IMG/VR virus record: IMGVR_UViG_3300025133_005514
Location: 1-64,000 of that record
From: a virus
Length of the DNA stretch: 64,000 nucleotides
Reading direction: 5' to 3' (one strand)
Notes under the pieces: generated by a model
The model's database searches: none
Told to the model about the DNA's origin: nothing
The model's input: the letters and a program-made list of their open reading frames with translations, nothing else
Shown: positions 6,080-14,109 of the stretch, one piece after another
Layout of the letters: each line of letters opens with the position of its first letter
Position numbering within the stretch: position 1 is the first letter of the stretch
Position numbers and translations under genes: made by a program

Positions 6080-8086
6080 ATGGCGACGATCAAGGCGATG
6101 ACTGCGGAGAGGTCCCAGCGCATCGCTTGGTGGCTCACGACCCGCGACGAGTACGAGGACTTTGAGGTCTTCGCGGAGAGGTACATCAAGGTGCTCAACC
6201 GCCCTGAGACGAGCGGTCATGGTCGCATCGGTTCCTTCGTCCCCTTCAAGATGAACGCGGTGCAGCGCGACCTGTATCTCCGCCTGGAGCAGGCGAAACG
6301 CGAGGGGCGACCCGCTCGCTTCGTGGTCCTGAAGGCTCGCCGCATGGGCATCTCTACGATGATCCAGGCGTACCAAATGCACCAGTGCCTGACACGCCGC
6401 AACCGCAAGGCGTTCGTGGTGGCTCTGGACCGCACGACGACGACGAACATCGCCGCGATGGCGAAGGCGATGCACGCCAACCTCCCCTCGCTGCCGGTCC
6501 CGATGAAGGAGGCTGCGTGGCGCGCGGCGACGAAGGGTGACCCGCACTGCGACCTCCGTCCGCAGCACCGGCGCAGCAACGACAACGAGCTCTGGTTCAC
6601 GCACCCGTCGGACGAGACGAAGGGCTTGAACTCGCGCTTCCAGGTGGTGCTCGCAGACTCGGTGGATTCGACGCGCGGCTTTGAGTGCCACCTAGCGCAC
6701 CTGAGCGAGATCGCCTTCTATGCGGACGCCGCCGCGTTCATGCTCCCGATGATGCAGACGGTGTCGGACGATCCCGACACGATGGTCATCCTAGAGAGCA
6801 CGGCGAACGGCGCCGGCGGGTTCTTCTACGACACCTTCTGGCGGCACTGGAAGGGCCCCGGCGGTCCCGAGATGGACGGCAAGGGTCAGGAGATCGAAGG
6901 CGACTGGGAGTCGATCTTCTACCCGTGGCACGCCATGCCGGACTACCGGCGCTCGCTGCCCGAGGGCCTGACCACCGACGAACTCCTCAAGGCGATCCCC
7001 ACTGAACTCTTCGACATGGTCGATGAGTACGAACTGGACCCGGAACAGACCTACTGGGCGTACCGGTGCTGGGCCGACAAGTGCCAGGCCGACTGGGACC
7101 TCTTCCGTCAGGAGTACCCAGGCAAGCCCGAGGAGGCGTTCGCTCACGCAGCCCGCCGCGTGTTCGCCGAGAAGGATCTGGCGATCATCGAGAAGTTCAC
7201 GGAGAGGTCGAAGCCCATCCTCGTGGGCGACATCATCGACCGCAACGACGACATGGACGACCGTACGCGCATCGCCACCTACTCGGACATGAAGCCCGAG
7301 ATGGTGGGCGCCGGGAAGGATGGTCCGTTGTGGTTGTGGGAGAACCCGCGCGAGGGGGGTCGATACGTCATCTTCTGCGACCCGTCGAGCGGGAGTCAGA
7401 CCGGGGACGACACAGCGATTCAGGTCATCGACCAGGAGACGCGCCGCCAGGTGGCTGAGTTCCTGCGCCCCATTAGCCCCATCGAGGCGGCGAGGAAGCT
7501 CTGCTTGCTGGGGCTGTACTACAACGATGCTCTGGTGGCGTGGGAGATCAACGGTGTCGGGCATGCGGTGAGCCATGCGCTCATGGCGTCTGGCTACTGG
7601 AACCTGTTCGTGCGCGAGCAGGTTGAGAGCATCGGCGACCAGAGCCGGTTCGGGTGGGCGACGAACATCAGCACCAAGCCGATGATGATCGCAGTGGGCG
7701 AGGACATCGTTCAGCGCCGCCTGCCGATCATCCGCTCAAGCCGTCTGATTCGACAGATGCGGATGTTTCTGGAGTTCGCGAAGAACGCCACGAGCACCGG
7801 CGGCATCATCGCTGGCGACGAGAACTACCGTCGCGTGCGGTGCGGGTCGCCGCCTGGGGAGCACGACGATGCTGTGATGTCGTGGCTCGGCGCGCAGATC
7901 GTCTGCGACATGGAGTCGGGGCGGAATGCGTGGGAGGCATCTTCAGGGGACGAACCTGAGCCGCTCCGTGTACCCTCGGGGCACATCGGATCGAACAAGA
8001 CCATCCACTGGGACGAGGTGGAGGTACACACTGGGCGGGCCGACTCGGTAGTCGATGATGGGCCCATCGGGTCTGGTTGGATCTGA
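6080..8086 (+). CDS. terL: Terminase large subunit, copy 1
   Basis: This 668-residue protein has the two halves of a phage packaging motor. The N-terminal ATPase has a Walker A variant in VVLKARRMGIST (residues about 82-93), an acidic Walker B region around HLSEIAFY, and a coupling motif ILESTANGAGG. The C-terminal RNase H-like nuclease has its first aspartate in VIFCDPSSG, a glutamate in VAWEINGVG and a late aspartate in PPGEHDDAV. It would cut concatemers and pump DNA into procapsids through the portal. The start ATG directly follows the previous TAG. It is homologous to, but strongly diverged from, the TerL at 38338-40266. Both share the RQEYP region, a SxLGW/SRFGWxTN segment and PPGxHDDA. 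Confidence 0.92.
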   Translation: MATIKAMTAERSQRIAWWLTTRDEYEDFEVFAERYIKVLNRPETSGHGRIGSFVPFKMNAVQRDLYLRLEQAKREGRPARFVVLKARRMGISTMIQAYQMHQCLTRRNRKAFVVALDRTTTTNIAAMAKAMHANLPSLPVPMKEAAWRAATKGDPHCDLRPQHRRSNDNELWFTHPSDETKGLNSRFQVVLADSVDSTRGFECHLAHLSEIAFYADAAAFMLPMMQTVSDDPDTMVILESTANGAGGFFYDTFWRHWKGPGGPEMDGKGQEIEGDWESIFYPWHAMPDYRRSLPEGLTTDELLKAIPTELFDMVDEYELDPEQTYWAYRCWADKCQADWDLFRQEYPGKPEEAFAHAARRVFAEKDLAIIEKFTERSKPILVGDIIDRNDDMDDRTRIATYSDMKPEMVGAGKDGPLWLWENPREGGRYVIFCDPSSGSQTGDDTAIQVIDQETRRQVAEFLRPISPIEAARKLCLLGLYYNDALVAWEINGVGHAVSHALMASGYWNLFVREQVESIGDQSRFGWATNISTKPMMIAVGEDIVQRRLPIIRSSRLIRQMRMFLEFAKNATSTGGIIAGDENYRRVRCGSPPGEHDDAVMSWLGAQIVCDMESGRNAWEASSGDEPEPLRVPSGHIGSNKTIHWDEVEVHTGRADSVVDDGPIGSGWI

Positions 8087-8094
8087 GGAGCAAG

Positions 8095-10017
8095 ATGAAG
8101 TTCGACCCCCACCAGTTGCCCCTGAAGGACGAGGACGCGCGCAAGCTTCTCGACCTGGTGATCGACGACGCAGCCACCCTCTCGGGCATGTTCAAGGACT
8201 GGGACAAGCTCATCAAGGCGTACAAGCTCGGGCCCTCCAAGGGAGCCGCCGAGGGCAGCCAGGGGATCGCCCTCATCTCCAGCGTCATCCAGTCCTTGAA
8301 GCCCTACCTCTTCAACAGCGACCCCGCCGTGTACGCGAAGGCGAAGCGCCTAACGAAGGACGGCGACGAGGACAAGCGGGCGAAGATCACTGAGGCGGCG
8401 CTGACGTACCAGTGGGACGAAGCTGGGATGCGCGACGAGGTGGACAAGCTTCTGGACGACGTCCTCATCTTCGGCGCCGCCTTCGCGCGCGTGGGTTACG
8501 AGCCCAGTGGCGAGTTCGTGCCTATCGAGGACTACGACCGCGACACGGACATCGACGACTGGGTCGATGACCCTGACGTGCAGACTCTGCGCGACCGCCT
8601 TGAGGAGCTCGGCCTGCAGCCGGACACGCCGATGGCTTGCGTGACCTTGAAGCGGTGGAGCCCGTACAACGTGGCGTTCCCGGCTGGGTACGATGAGATC
8701 GGCAAGATGCCTCGGTTTGAGTTCCGGCACCTCCTGCCCATCGACATGGTCAAAGGCTCGGACAAGTTCAGGAACACCTCGCACCTCGAGGCCAACAAGG
8801 TCATCGCCAACGACGGCAAGGGCAGGGCCGGCTCCCAGTACCAGGCGGGACGTGGTGGCAAGCCGGGTCATATCGAGGTGTGGGAGGTCTGGCACGTCGA
8901 GTACCGCAAGCGTCTGGTACTGCGCGACGGGCGCAAAGTCCGGCGCATGGTCCGCGAGATGCACGTCACCTGGCTGTGCGACCAGGCGAACAAGGAGAAG
9001 GGCTCGACCTGTACGGTCCTGAAGAACCACATCACCGCACTGGACATGGAGGGCTACCCGGTGGTGGACCTCCGCTTCGCTCGCTGCCCAGACGCCTTCT
9101 TCGGCCTGTCGTTGGCGGCTCAGGTCATGCCCATCGCGGAGTGGGTCCAAGAGCTCGTCGTCAACGGCGTCGCTGGCCTGAAGGCTGCGATGAACCTGAA
9201 GACGCTCTATAACCCCGACAAGCTCGGGGAGAACGGGAAGGCGCTGCTCGCGGCCCCCTACCCGTCGATGGTCCCTATCAAGGACAAGCTCGGGGTCGGC
9301 AACGCTGTCGCCAACCTGGTGATGCCGGCGTTCCCCCAGGAGTTCCAGGGCACCCTGGGCCTGCTCAACGCGCTCATCTCGCGCGTCTCTGGCAGCGATG
9401 AGGTGGTGCAGGGCGGTCGCTCAAGCGCGGGCTCCGCGACCGAGGTGGCGTTCCGCGCGTCGGTGCTGCAAGGGCGCAGCCAGTACAACCTGAAGACGTT
9501 TGAGGGCTTCCTTCAGCGCGCGTTGCGGAAGGTACTGCAGATCATGCAGCAGTACTTCGAGTCCGAGCGTTGGGTCCGCATCACCGGCGACGAGACGCCT
9601 GTCGCCTTCACCCGCTCTGACATCCGAGGCGAGTTCGACGTCGGCGTCCACGCTGGCAGCACGCGCCCGCGCACACCGCAGGACGAGCGCCAGGCAGTCA
9701 TCGGCTTCTTGGAGTACCTCGGCACTGCCGCGAACGCGATGCAGATGGCTGGCGTGCCGCCCGAGGTTATGGCTTCAGTGTTCGGTAAGGTCGCTGACAT
9801 CTGGGACCAGAACCTGCCCGCCCTCGTGGACTCATTCGCCTCGATGGCGAGCGGAGCTGTGGCGAGCGCCGCTCCTCCTGGGATGGCGGGTCCACCTCCT
9901 GGCGATGTCGCCTCTGGATCAGCGGTTGGTCCCGGTGGCGAGTCGCTGAACGTCCCCGCCGCCGGCCGCCTGCAGGCTGTCGCTCGGGAGGGCGGTCTTC
10001 CCCCAGGGGCTGTGTAG
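8095..10017 (+). CDS. Portal protein, copy 1
   Basis: The 640-residue protein reads as a podovirus-type portal. It has an N-terminal helical segment, WSPYNVAFPAGYDEIGKMP in the wing, a long stem region with LGLLNALISRVSGSDEVVQG, then SAGSATEVAFRASVLQGRS, a stretch characteristic of the portals that join TerL and head. The C-terminal 80 residues are rich in Ala, Gly and Pro. ATG 8095 is chosen because GGAG lies 4 nt upstream; an in-frame TTG at 8077 would overlap terL. It is homologous to the portal at 40843-42780: both have the NALL/VYQRGGxxxxxTATEV-type region and end in low complexity. Confidence 0.88.
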   Translation: MKFDPHQLPLKDEDARKLLDLVIDDAATLSGMFKDWDKLIKAYKLGPSKGAAEGSQGIALISSVIQSLKPYLFNSDPAVYAKAKRLTKDGDEDKRAKITEAALTYQWDEAGMRDEVDKLLDDVLIFGAAFARVGYEPSGEFVPIEDYDRDTDIDDWVDDPDVQTLRDRLEELGLQPDTPMACVTLKRWSPYNVAFPAGYDEIGKMPRFEFRHLLPIDMVKGSDKFRNTSHLEANKVIANDGKGRAGSQYQAGRGGKPGHIEVWEVWHVEYRKRLVLRDGRKVRRMVREMHVTWLCDQANKEKGSTCTVLKNHITALDMEGYPVVDLRFARCPDAFFGLSLAAQVMPIAEWVQELVVNGVAGLKAAMNLKTLYNPDKLGENGKALLAAPYPSMVPIKDKLGVGNAVANLVMPAFPQEFQGTLGLLNALISRVSGSDEVVQGGRSSAGSATEVAFRASVLQGRSQYNLKTFEGFLQRALRKVLQIMQQYFESERWVRITGDETPVAFTRSDIRGEFDVGVHAGSTRPRTPQDERQAVIGFLEYLGTAANAMQMAGVPPEVMASVFGKVADIWDQNLPALVDSFASMASGAVASAAPPGMAGPPPGDVASGSAVGPGGESLNVPAAGRLQAVAREGGLPPGAV

Positions 10018-10848
10018 GTGGCGAAGCCGCACATCGAGATTGGTGAGCTCCGCAAGTCTGGCCCCGTCGAGGTCGTGGCTGGGCGACTCTCCCAGTTGTG
10101 GCAGACACTGACCGGGGACGGGGTGAACATCAAGTCCACGGACTCGTCCCTTCCGTCGGGCGCGCTTCAGGTCTGGAAGTTCGGCCACAACGCGGCGGTG
10201 GGCACCTCCTACGAGACGATTTGGATCGTCGGCGGTCTCTACCCCTGGGGGTCGTGGAAGGCGTGGGATGACGCAACCGGCTCGGTCGTGACACTCAAGT
10301 CTACCGACGCTGCGGACACCTCCGTCGAGGTCGCGTGGGAGGGGCTCGGCGCCGACGGTGAGCTTGTCTCGGGAACGACGACGACGGACGCTGTGGACGG
10401 GACCACGGGCGTAGCGGTCGCCACCAACCTCAACCGACTACATCGCGCGTATCGAGTCACCGCCGGCACATCGACAGGCTCGCTCCAGCTCACAGTGGGT
10501 GGCACCGTCATCGCGCAGATTGAAACCGACCTCGCGGCGACCCAGTTGGGTCTGTACACCGTCCCGGCCGGGTACACCGCCTACCTCCAGAGTCTGGACA
10601 TCGCCGTGGACGACAACAGCGACGGACTCATCCAGTTGATGACTCGACCTGACGGGGACGCTTTCTACTCGCGCAGCGGGGGGCTTATGGTCAGCGGGGC
10701 GACGAGGATCAGCTACGCCAGCAGCGGATGGTCCTCGGGTCTTCCCTTTGTGGAAGGTACGGACATCGACGTGCGCGGGGTAAAGGTGTCCGGTGGCGGA
10801 TCGCCCTTGATGTCGGTCAACTTCCACCTGGTATTGGATTCAGACTGA
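10018..10848 (+). CDS. Virion structural protein, beta-rich (276 aa)
   Basis: The start GTG follows the portal stop directly. After a short helical N-terminus the sequence is rich in Thr, Ser, Gly and Val, with QVWKFGHNAAVGTSYETIW and GGLYPW near residues 50-80, a pattern I associate with structural proteins of environmental podoviruses. Residues 150-276 read as beta strands (YTVPAGYTAYLQSLDIAVDD). It may be a head or receptor-binding accessory protein. No capsid or scaffold gene follows this first terminase/portal pair in the window, which is unusual. The stop shares bases with the next ATG (TGATG). Confidence 0.65.
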   Translation: MAKPHIEIGELRKSGPVEVVAGRLSQLWQTLTGDGVNIKSTDSSLPSGALQVWKFGHNAAVGTSYETIWIVGGLYPWGSWKAWDDATGSVVTLKSTDAADTSVEVAWEGLGADGELVSGTTTTDAVDGTTGVAVATNLNRLHRAYRVTAGTSTGSLQLTVGGTVIAQIETDLAATQLGLYTVPAGYTAYLQSLDIAVDDNSDGLIQLMTRPDGDAFYSRSGGLMVSGATRISYASSGWSSGLPFVEGTDIDVRGVKVSGGGSPLMSVNFHLVLDSD

Positions 10849-11162
10849 TGAACATCGACCCCAACAAAATCCTTCACGGAGCCATGGCTGCCGTGGTCGG
10901 CATCACCATCTCCTTCGTGTGGGAGGCGAACTCCCGGCTCGCCATCCTGGAGGATGACGTGGACGAGATGCTCGGCGTGGTGGAAGACCTCCACCCCCGG
11001 GGCACAGCTGCCCGTGGCGGGCCCCTCGCTCTCTTCCCCTTCGGCGGTAAGGACGACAGGTCCGAAGCCCGTCAGGAGCGGATGGAGGCCCTCAAGGAGA
11101 GAGCCCCGGTGGCTGACGATGACGACTCCGGGGATGATGACGACAGCGGAGGTTCGGAGTGA
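10848..11162 (+). CDS. Single-span membrane protein with acidic tail (104 aa)
   Basis: One hydrophobic segment (residues 8-25, ILHGAMAAVVGITISFVW) is followed by a soluble part that ends in an Asp/Ser/Gly-rich run (DDDDSGDDDDSGGSE). It is the first gene of a five-gene membrane cluster overlapping by 4-14 nt, which I read as a lysis or envelope cassette. It could be a pinholin-like or antiholin-like partner, but one span and an acidic tail are not diagnostic. Confidence 0.55.
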   Translation: MNIDPNKILHGAMAAVVGITISFVWEANSRLAILEDDVDEMLGVVEDLHPRGTAARGGPLALFPFGGKDDRSEARQERMEALKERAPVADDDDSGDDDDSGGSE

Positions 11163-11530
11163 CTGACTACACCCTCATCGTGGCCATCGGCTGCGTCATT
11201 GCCGTTGCCAGTTACGGCCTGGTAGGGCAGCTGCTCAAGCCGATGCTTCGGCTGTGGGCCCGCATGAAGGCGCGCAAGGCTGGGCGAAAGCTCTACCCGG
11301 AGGAGGTGGAGTTGTTCAAGATCATGACCCAGAGCGGTGCCGTAGTTAGCGGCGGGCTCATGGGTGCTGGGCCCATCTGGCCGGAGATGATTCCCTGGGC
11401 GATGGGTCCCTTGCTAGGGCTGGCCTTCGGCTCCCTCGCCATACCGCTCCACTCGGCTGTGAAGAAGGCGCTGCCCGAGAAGGTGGCCTCAGTCATCAGT
11501 GGCAAGAGCCCCAGAAAGTTGGACCTGTGA
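11159..11530 (+). CDS. Holin-like membrane protein (123 aa)
   Basis: Starts with GTG overlapping the upstream TGA. It has a first span near residues 5-25 (LIVAIGCVIAVASYGLVGQLL), a basic loop (RLWARMKARKAGRKLY), then one or two hydrophobic stretches between residues 60 and 100. Small size, two to three spans and charged ends fit a holin, which would form holes in the inner membrane at lysis time, but holins have no conserved motif, so this is an architectural inference. Confidence 0.5.
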   Translation: MTDYTLIVAIGCVIAVASYGLVGQLLKPMLRLWARMKARKAGRKLYPEEVELFKIMTQSGAVVSGGLMGAGPIWPEMIPWAMGPLLGLAFGSLAIPLHSAVKKALPEKVASVISGKSPRKLDL

Positions 11531-11847
11531 GCCCCGATCCAATCAAGTCAGCCACCCCCTGGATGCTGGCCCTGCTGGTGGCCTGTGTCGGAATCGGGGT
11601 CGGCGTCACCTTGTTCATCCTGGGGCGTCAGGCTGAGGCTGTGGGTGCTGGCGCTGTGACGGTTGCTGCTGCTGCAAAGACCGTCCGCAAGACCAAGCGC
11701 TCCGCGAAGCAGCGGGACAAGGAGGAGCGGGCCGAGGTTGTGGACCTGCAAGAGCGGCTCGATAGCTCCAGCGCCAACGCGGACCTGGAAGCCATGCAGG
11801 AGAAGCTGAGGGCTAGGCGGGAAGGGGGCGACGATGGCGCTGCGTAG
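11527..11847 (+). CDS. Membrane-anchored coiled-coil protein, i-spanin/Rz-like (106 aa)
   Basis: An N-terminal span (residues about 12-32, WMLALLVACVGIGVGVTLFIL) is followed by a basic linker and a Lys/Glu/Gln-rich coiled coil (residues 55-100), the layout of inner-membrane spanins. The next gene starts 14 nt before its end and encodes a lipoprotein, just as Rz and Rz1 genes overlap in many phages. A canonical Rz is longer (about 150 residues), so the call is tentative. Confidence 0.5.
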   Translation: MSPDPIKSATPWMLALLVACVGIGVGVTLFILGRQAEAVGAGAVTVAAAAKTVRKTKRSAKQRDKEERAEVVDLQERLDSSSANADLEAMQEKLRARREGGDDGAA

Positions 11848-12268
11848 CTTGCTGCTGGTGCTGCTGCTCTGCTCGGGGTGCGGGCACGTCGCTCACAAGG
11901 GCCCCATCTGGAGCGCCGACTTCGCACGAGTCGATGTGCCCGAGGTCCCGGCTGTGCCGGAGGATGCTCCCGAGCCTGAGATCATGATGGAGGGCAGGGA
12001 GGCTCCCTTCACAGGGATGCTGCTGTCCCCGGAGGAGTTGGACTCCCTGCTCGTGGCTGCTGAGCAGCGTGAGGTTGTTGTCGAGGCTCTCGACCTGTCT
12101 TACCGGGGCAGAGCCCTGGACAGGGAGGAGGCTGAGGCGATCGTTGCCGCCCGGGAGCTACAGCTAGCCGAGGCTCGCAAGACCCAGGGCAGGATGTTTG
12201 CCGTAGGGATGGGGGCTGGCATTGCCGGCACCATGGCGGCGGTGCTGGCTATCGTTCTGGCGAAGTGA
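11834..12268 (+). CDS. Lipoprotein with C-terminal membrane span, unimolecular-spanin-like (144 aa)
   Basis: The N-terminus (ALRSLLLVLLLCSGC) is a lipoprotein signal with the acylated cysteine at residue 16. The middle is periplasmic and acidic-helical, with Pro/Glu-rich residues 30-50. Residues about 119-143 form a hydrophobic C-terminal span with glycines (FAVGMGAGIAGTMAAVLAIVLA). An outer-membrane lipid anchor plus an inner-membrane span in one chain is the layout of u-spanins such as T1 gp11, which fuse the two membranes at the end of infection. The gene overlaps its neighbours on both sides. If correct, the host has an outer membrane. Confidence 0.55.
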   Translation: MALRSLLLVLLLCSGCGHVAHKGPIWSADFARVDVPEVPAVPEDAPEPEIMMEGREAPFTGMLLSPEELDSLLVAAEQREVVVEALDLSYRGRALDREEAEAIVAARELQLAEARKTQGRMFAVGMGAGIAGTMAAVLAIVLAK

Positions 12269-12456
12269 CCGACAAGGACTTCCGCTGCTGGCTCGGCTCC
12301 GGCCTGTACCTGCTGCTCATGGTCTCGGTCGTGGTGTTCCTGACCCAGGTCCAGATCCCCCCGGAGAACCGCGACATCATCGTGACGGTGATTGGCGTGA
12401 TGGCCGGAGGGGTTGGGGCTGCGGTCAGCCGGTTTGTGGGTCGGAGGCAGGAGTAG
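12265..12456 (+). CDS. Small two-span membrane protein, holin-like (63 aa)
   Basis: GTG 12265 overlaps the lipoprotein stop. Two hydrophobic segments (residues about 11-28 and 38-54) joined by a short loop (QIPPENRD), with a basic C-terminus (RFVGRRQE), give the shape of a class II holin. The same operon holds another holin candidate at 11159, so one may be the antiholin. Its 3' end overlaps the converging gene on the other strand by 32 nt. Confidence 0.5.
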   Translation: MTDKDFRCWLGSGLYLLLMVSVVVFLTQVQIPPENRDIIVTVIGVMAGGVGAAVSRFVGRRQE

Positions 12457-12715
12457 GGGGCAGCCGGCTAAGGCCCAGTACCTGGACCTCCTTGTCCGTC
12501 AGCTTGGAGAGCGCTGTCTCTCGGATGACGTGGTCGTCGGCGTAGTCGGGGCACATGAATACCGCCTCGGTCAGGCATTTGTGACAGGCAGCCAACTCGG
12601 AAGGCCCTCGCTCACCGAGCCCCACGAGGGGGACTCCGGTGATCCCGCACATTCCGCACTCCGTCACCCTTGCGAGATAGAGCCTGATGTCGGGCTTGTG
12701 GGGTCGTCGTCTCAT
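12425..12715 (-). CDS. Zinc-ribbon-like hypothetical protein (96 aa)
   Basis: Four cysteines in two pairs (CGMC near residue 20, CHKC near residue 44, plus one more in FMCPDY) suggest a zinc ribbon. The start ATG 12713-12715 overlaps the stop of a 25-codon upstream peptide, so translation is coupled to it; a longer start at 12784 lacks a ribosome site. This is the last gene of the leftward operon 12.4-16.8 kb. Function unknown. Confidence 0.5.
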   Translation of the reverse strand: MRRRPHKPDIRLYLARVTECGMCGITGVPLVGLGERGPSELAACHKCLTEAVFMCPDYADDHVIRETALSKLTDKEVQVLGLSRLPPTPASDPQTG

Positions 12716-12789
12716 ATCAGCCCACCCAAACGTAGCCCTGGGAGGGCACGTCCTCTGCTCGGTCCATCCATGAAACGTGTCCACACCAT
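12712..12789 (-). CDS. 25-residue coupled peptide (MVWTRFMDG...)
   Basis: A short frame starts at ATG 12787-12789 only 5 nt after a strong GGAGGT ribosome site and ends with TGA overlapping the ATG of the zinc-ribbon gene. The ribosome site is the best in this stretch, yet the frame in front of the downstream protein is only 25 codons, so it may act as a translational leader. It is basic, with no recognised motif. Confidence 0.4.
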   Translation of the reverse strand: MVWTRFMDGPSRGRALPGLRLGGLI

Positions 12790-12799
12790 CTCAAACCTC

Positions 12800-12994
12800 C
12801 TACGACCAAACGCGGTCGCCGCTGTACTTGTACAAACCTTCCTTCGGCTTGCTCGATCTGCGTAACCACTCTTCAAATCCACAAGCACACCGCCGCCTCC
12901 ACCATGGAGGGGCGATGGCTGTCTCGGGGTCGTAGTCTCCGAACCGCTCCCAAGCTGTATAGCGGTGCTTGGTTCCGCTAAACCTGCATGTCAC
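12800..12994 (-). CDS. Small Cys-containing protein (64 aa)
   Basis: The start GTG 12992-12994 overlaps the TGA of the HNH gene upstream. The product has an early cysteine (MTCRFSGTKH), a tryptophan-rich centre (PPWWRRRCACGFEEWLRR) and a tyrosine-rich tail. A CxC pair followed by Gly could bind metal. Short proteins of the type HRYxAWxxxxxC-CGxxxW are common in phages and have no known role. Confidence 0.5.
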   Translation of the reverse strand: MTCRFSGTKHRYTAWERFGDYDPETAIAPPWWRRRCACGFEEWLRRSSKPKEGLYKYSGDRVWS

Positions 12995-13548
12995 GGGATG
13001 TTCTTCCAGGTCTTCCGAACAACCACGGCCCAAATGTTGGAAGCAGAAACCCCGAAGCCCCGAGCTAGGTCGGCCCTGCTCGCCCCCAACGCTGAAAGCC
13101 TTCGAATCGTTCTGACGTCCTTTACAGAGAGCTTGGCCCTGTGGTGCCGACGGCCGCTAGCCTCGCGACCATGCTTGGTCCGGTCTGCGGCGTTCTCTTT
13201 GTGGGTTCCCCACTTAAGGTTGGTGGCGTGGTTGTTGGACGGGTCGCCATCAAGGTGGCGGCAAATCCGTCCACCCCTGGCCTCCCCGCTGAACCCCTCC
13301 AGGACCAGGTGATGTATCTGCTTGCAGCGCCTTGTCCCACACCTGGACAGGTGGACGCGACCGTACCCCTTGACCACGTCAGGCTTCAGTGTCCTCCCAT
13401 ACCTCTTTCGCTTAATTACGGAGCCCCATCGGCCCATGGCCATAACCTCTGAGGTCAGGCTCCTCACTCGTCCGCATGATGAAACCTCGTAAAGACCAAC
13501 GTAGCCCTCCACCGGAACCCACTCTTCTGACTTGCAACAATCGGACAC
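12991..13548 (-). CDS. HNH homing endonuclease with NUMOD4 and HTH domains
   Basis: The 185-residue protein has a NUMOD4 DNA-binding motif at its N-terminus (EEWVPVEGYVGLYEVSSCGRVRSL, residues 8-31), an HNH nuclease core (IHHLVLEGF, then CRHLDGDPSNNHATNLKWGT, with the histidine and asparagine positions of the betabetaalpha-metal fold) and a C-terminal helix-turn-helix (GASRADLARGFGVSASNI). Such free-standing enzymes cut DNA and spread their own gene. GTG 13546-13548 is chosen because GGGAGG lies 6 nt upstream; the longer frame lacks such a site. It is related in layout to the endonuclease at 31362-32099. Confidence 0.88.
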   Translation of the reverse strand: MSDCCKSEEWVPVEGYVGLYEVSSCGRVRSLTSEVMAMGRWGSVIKRKRYGRTLKPDVVKGYGRVHLSRCGTRRCKQIHHLVLEGFSGEARGGRICRHLDGDPSNNHATNLKWGTHKENAADRTKHGREASGRRHHRAKLSVKDVRTIRRLSALGASRADLARGFGVSASNIWAVVVRKTWKNIP

Positions 13549-13625
13549 AATCAACCTCCCGCTTCCTCTAAGGTACCACATCATTTCAGGACGATTGTGG
13601 CACCCTAGTGGAAGCGGCAGGCCAT

Positions 13626-14105
13626 CTAGACGGAGCCCTCGGCTACGGCTTCCTGTGCCTTGACCAGGGCTCGGGCTGCCGCCCCGGTGAACCGAGGCTC
13701 TTGGAAGCCGCCGGCCTTTGTCTTGACGTACATGGGGTGGATAGACTTCACCCACTGGAGCGTCGTCTTCCTCGCCACGTTGGTCCTCAGTCCAATGTGA
13801 TCAACCAGGTCCTGCATCGACAGGTTCCACGGAGCGCGCTCGCCGTCCTCCCACACGGTTCCGTCGGGACCGTTTAGGCCCTGGAGAACCTTGAGACGGA
13901 ACAACCACTCATCGAGGTTGGCCTCCTCGATAGAGCCCAGGTCTACCGACATGGTCTTCCAGATGAGGAGGTCGGTGGTCGGGTTCATCCGGGTCCACAC
14001 GCCCCCCTCACTCTTGAACCACTGGTCCCCCGGCTGCTCGGTTTCTACAGAGGTCTGCCAGACAACGGAGTCGGGCACGTCGGTCACGTTCCAGTTGAGA
14101 CTCAT
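13626..14105 (-). CDS. Hypothetical protein (159 aa)
   Basis: I do not recognise this protein. It has a tryptophan-rich N-terminal half (LNWNVTDVPDSVVWQ, then DQWFKSEGGVWTRM) and a helical C-terminal half with a basic DNA-binding-like stretch (GLRTNVARKTTLQWVKSIHP). The start ATG 14103-14105 lies 4 nt after the stop of the upstream gene. It is separated from the HNH gene by 77 nt that include the HNH ribosome site. Confidence 0.6.
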   Translation of the reverse strand: MSLNWNVTDVPDSVVWQTSVETEQPGDQWFKSEGGVWTRMNPTTDLLIWKTMSVDLGSIEEANLDEWLFRLKVLQGLNGPDGTVWEDGERAPWNLSMQDLVDHIGLRTNVARKTTLQWVKSIHPMYVKTKAGGFQEPRFTGAAARALVKAQEAVAEGSV

Positions 14106-14109
14106 TCCA

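Noticed and set aside
5537-6691. Minus-strand frame of 384 codons opposite the TerL-1 start
   Set aside because: Antisense shadow; arginine-, histidine- and leucine-rich, with no supported start.
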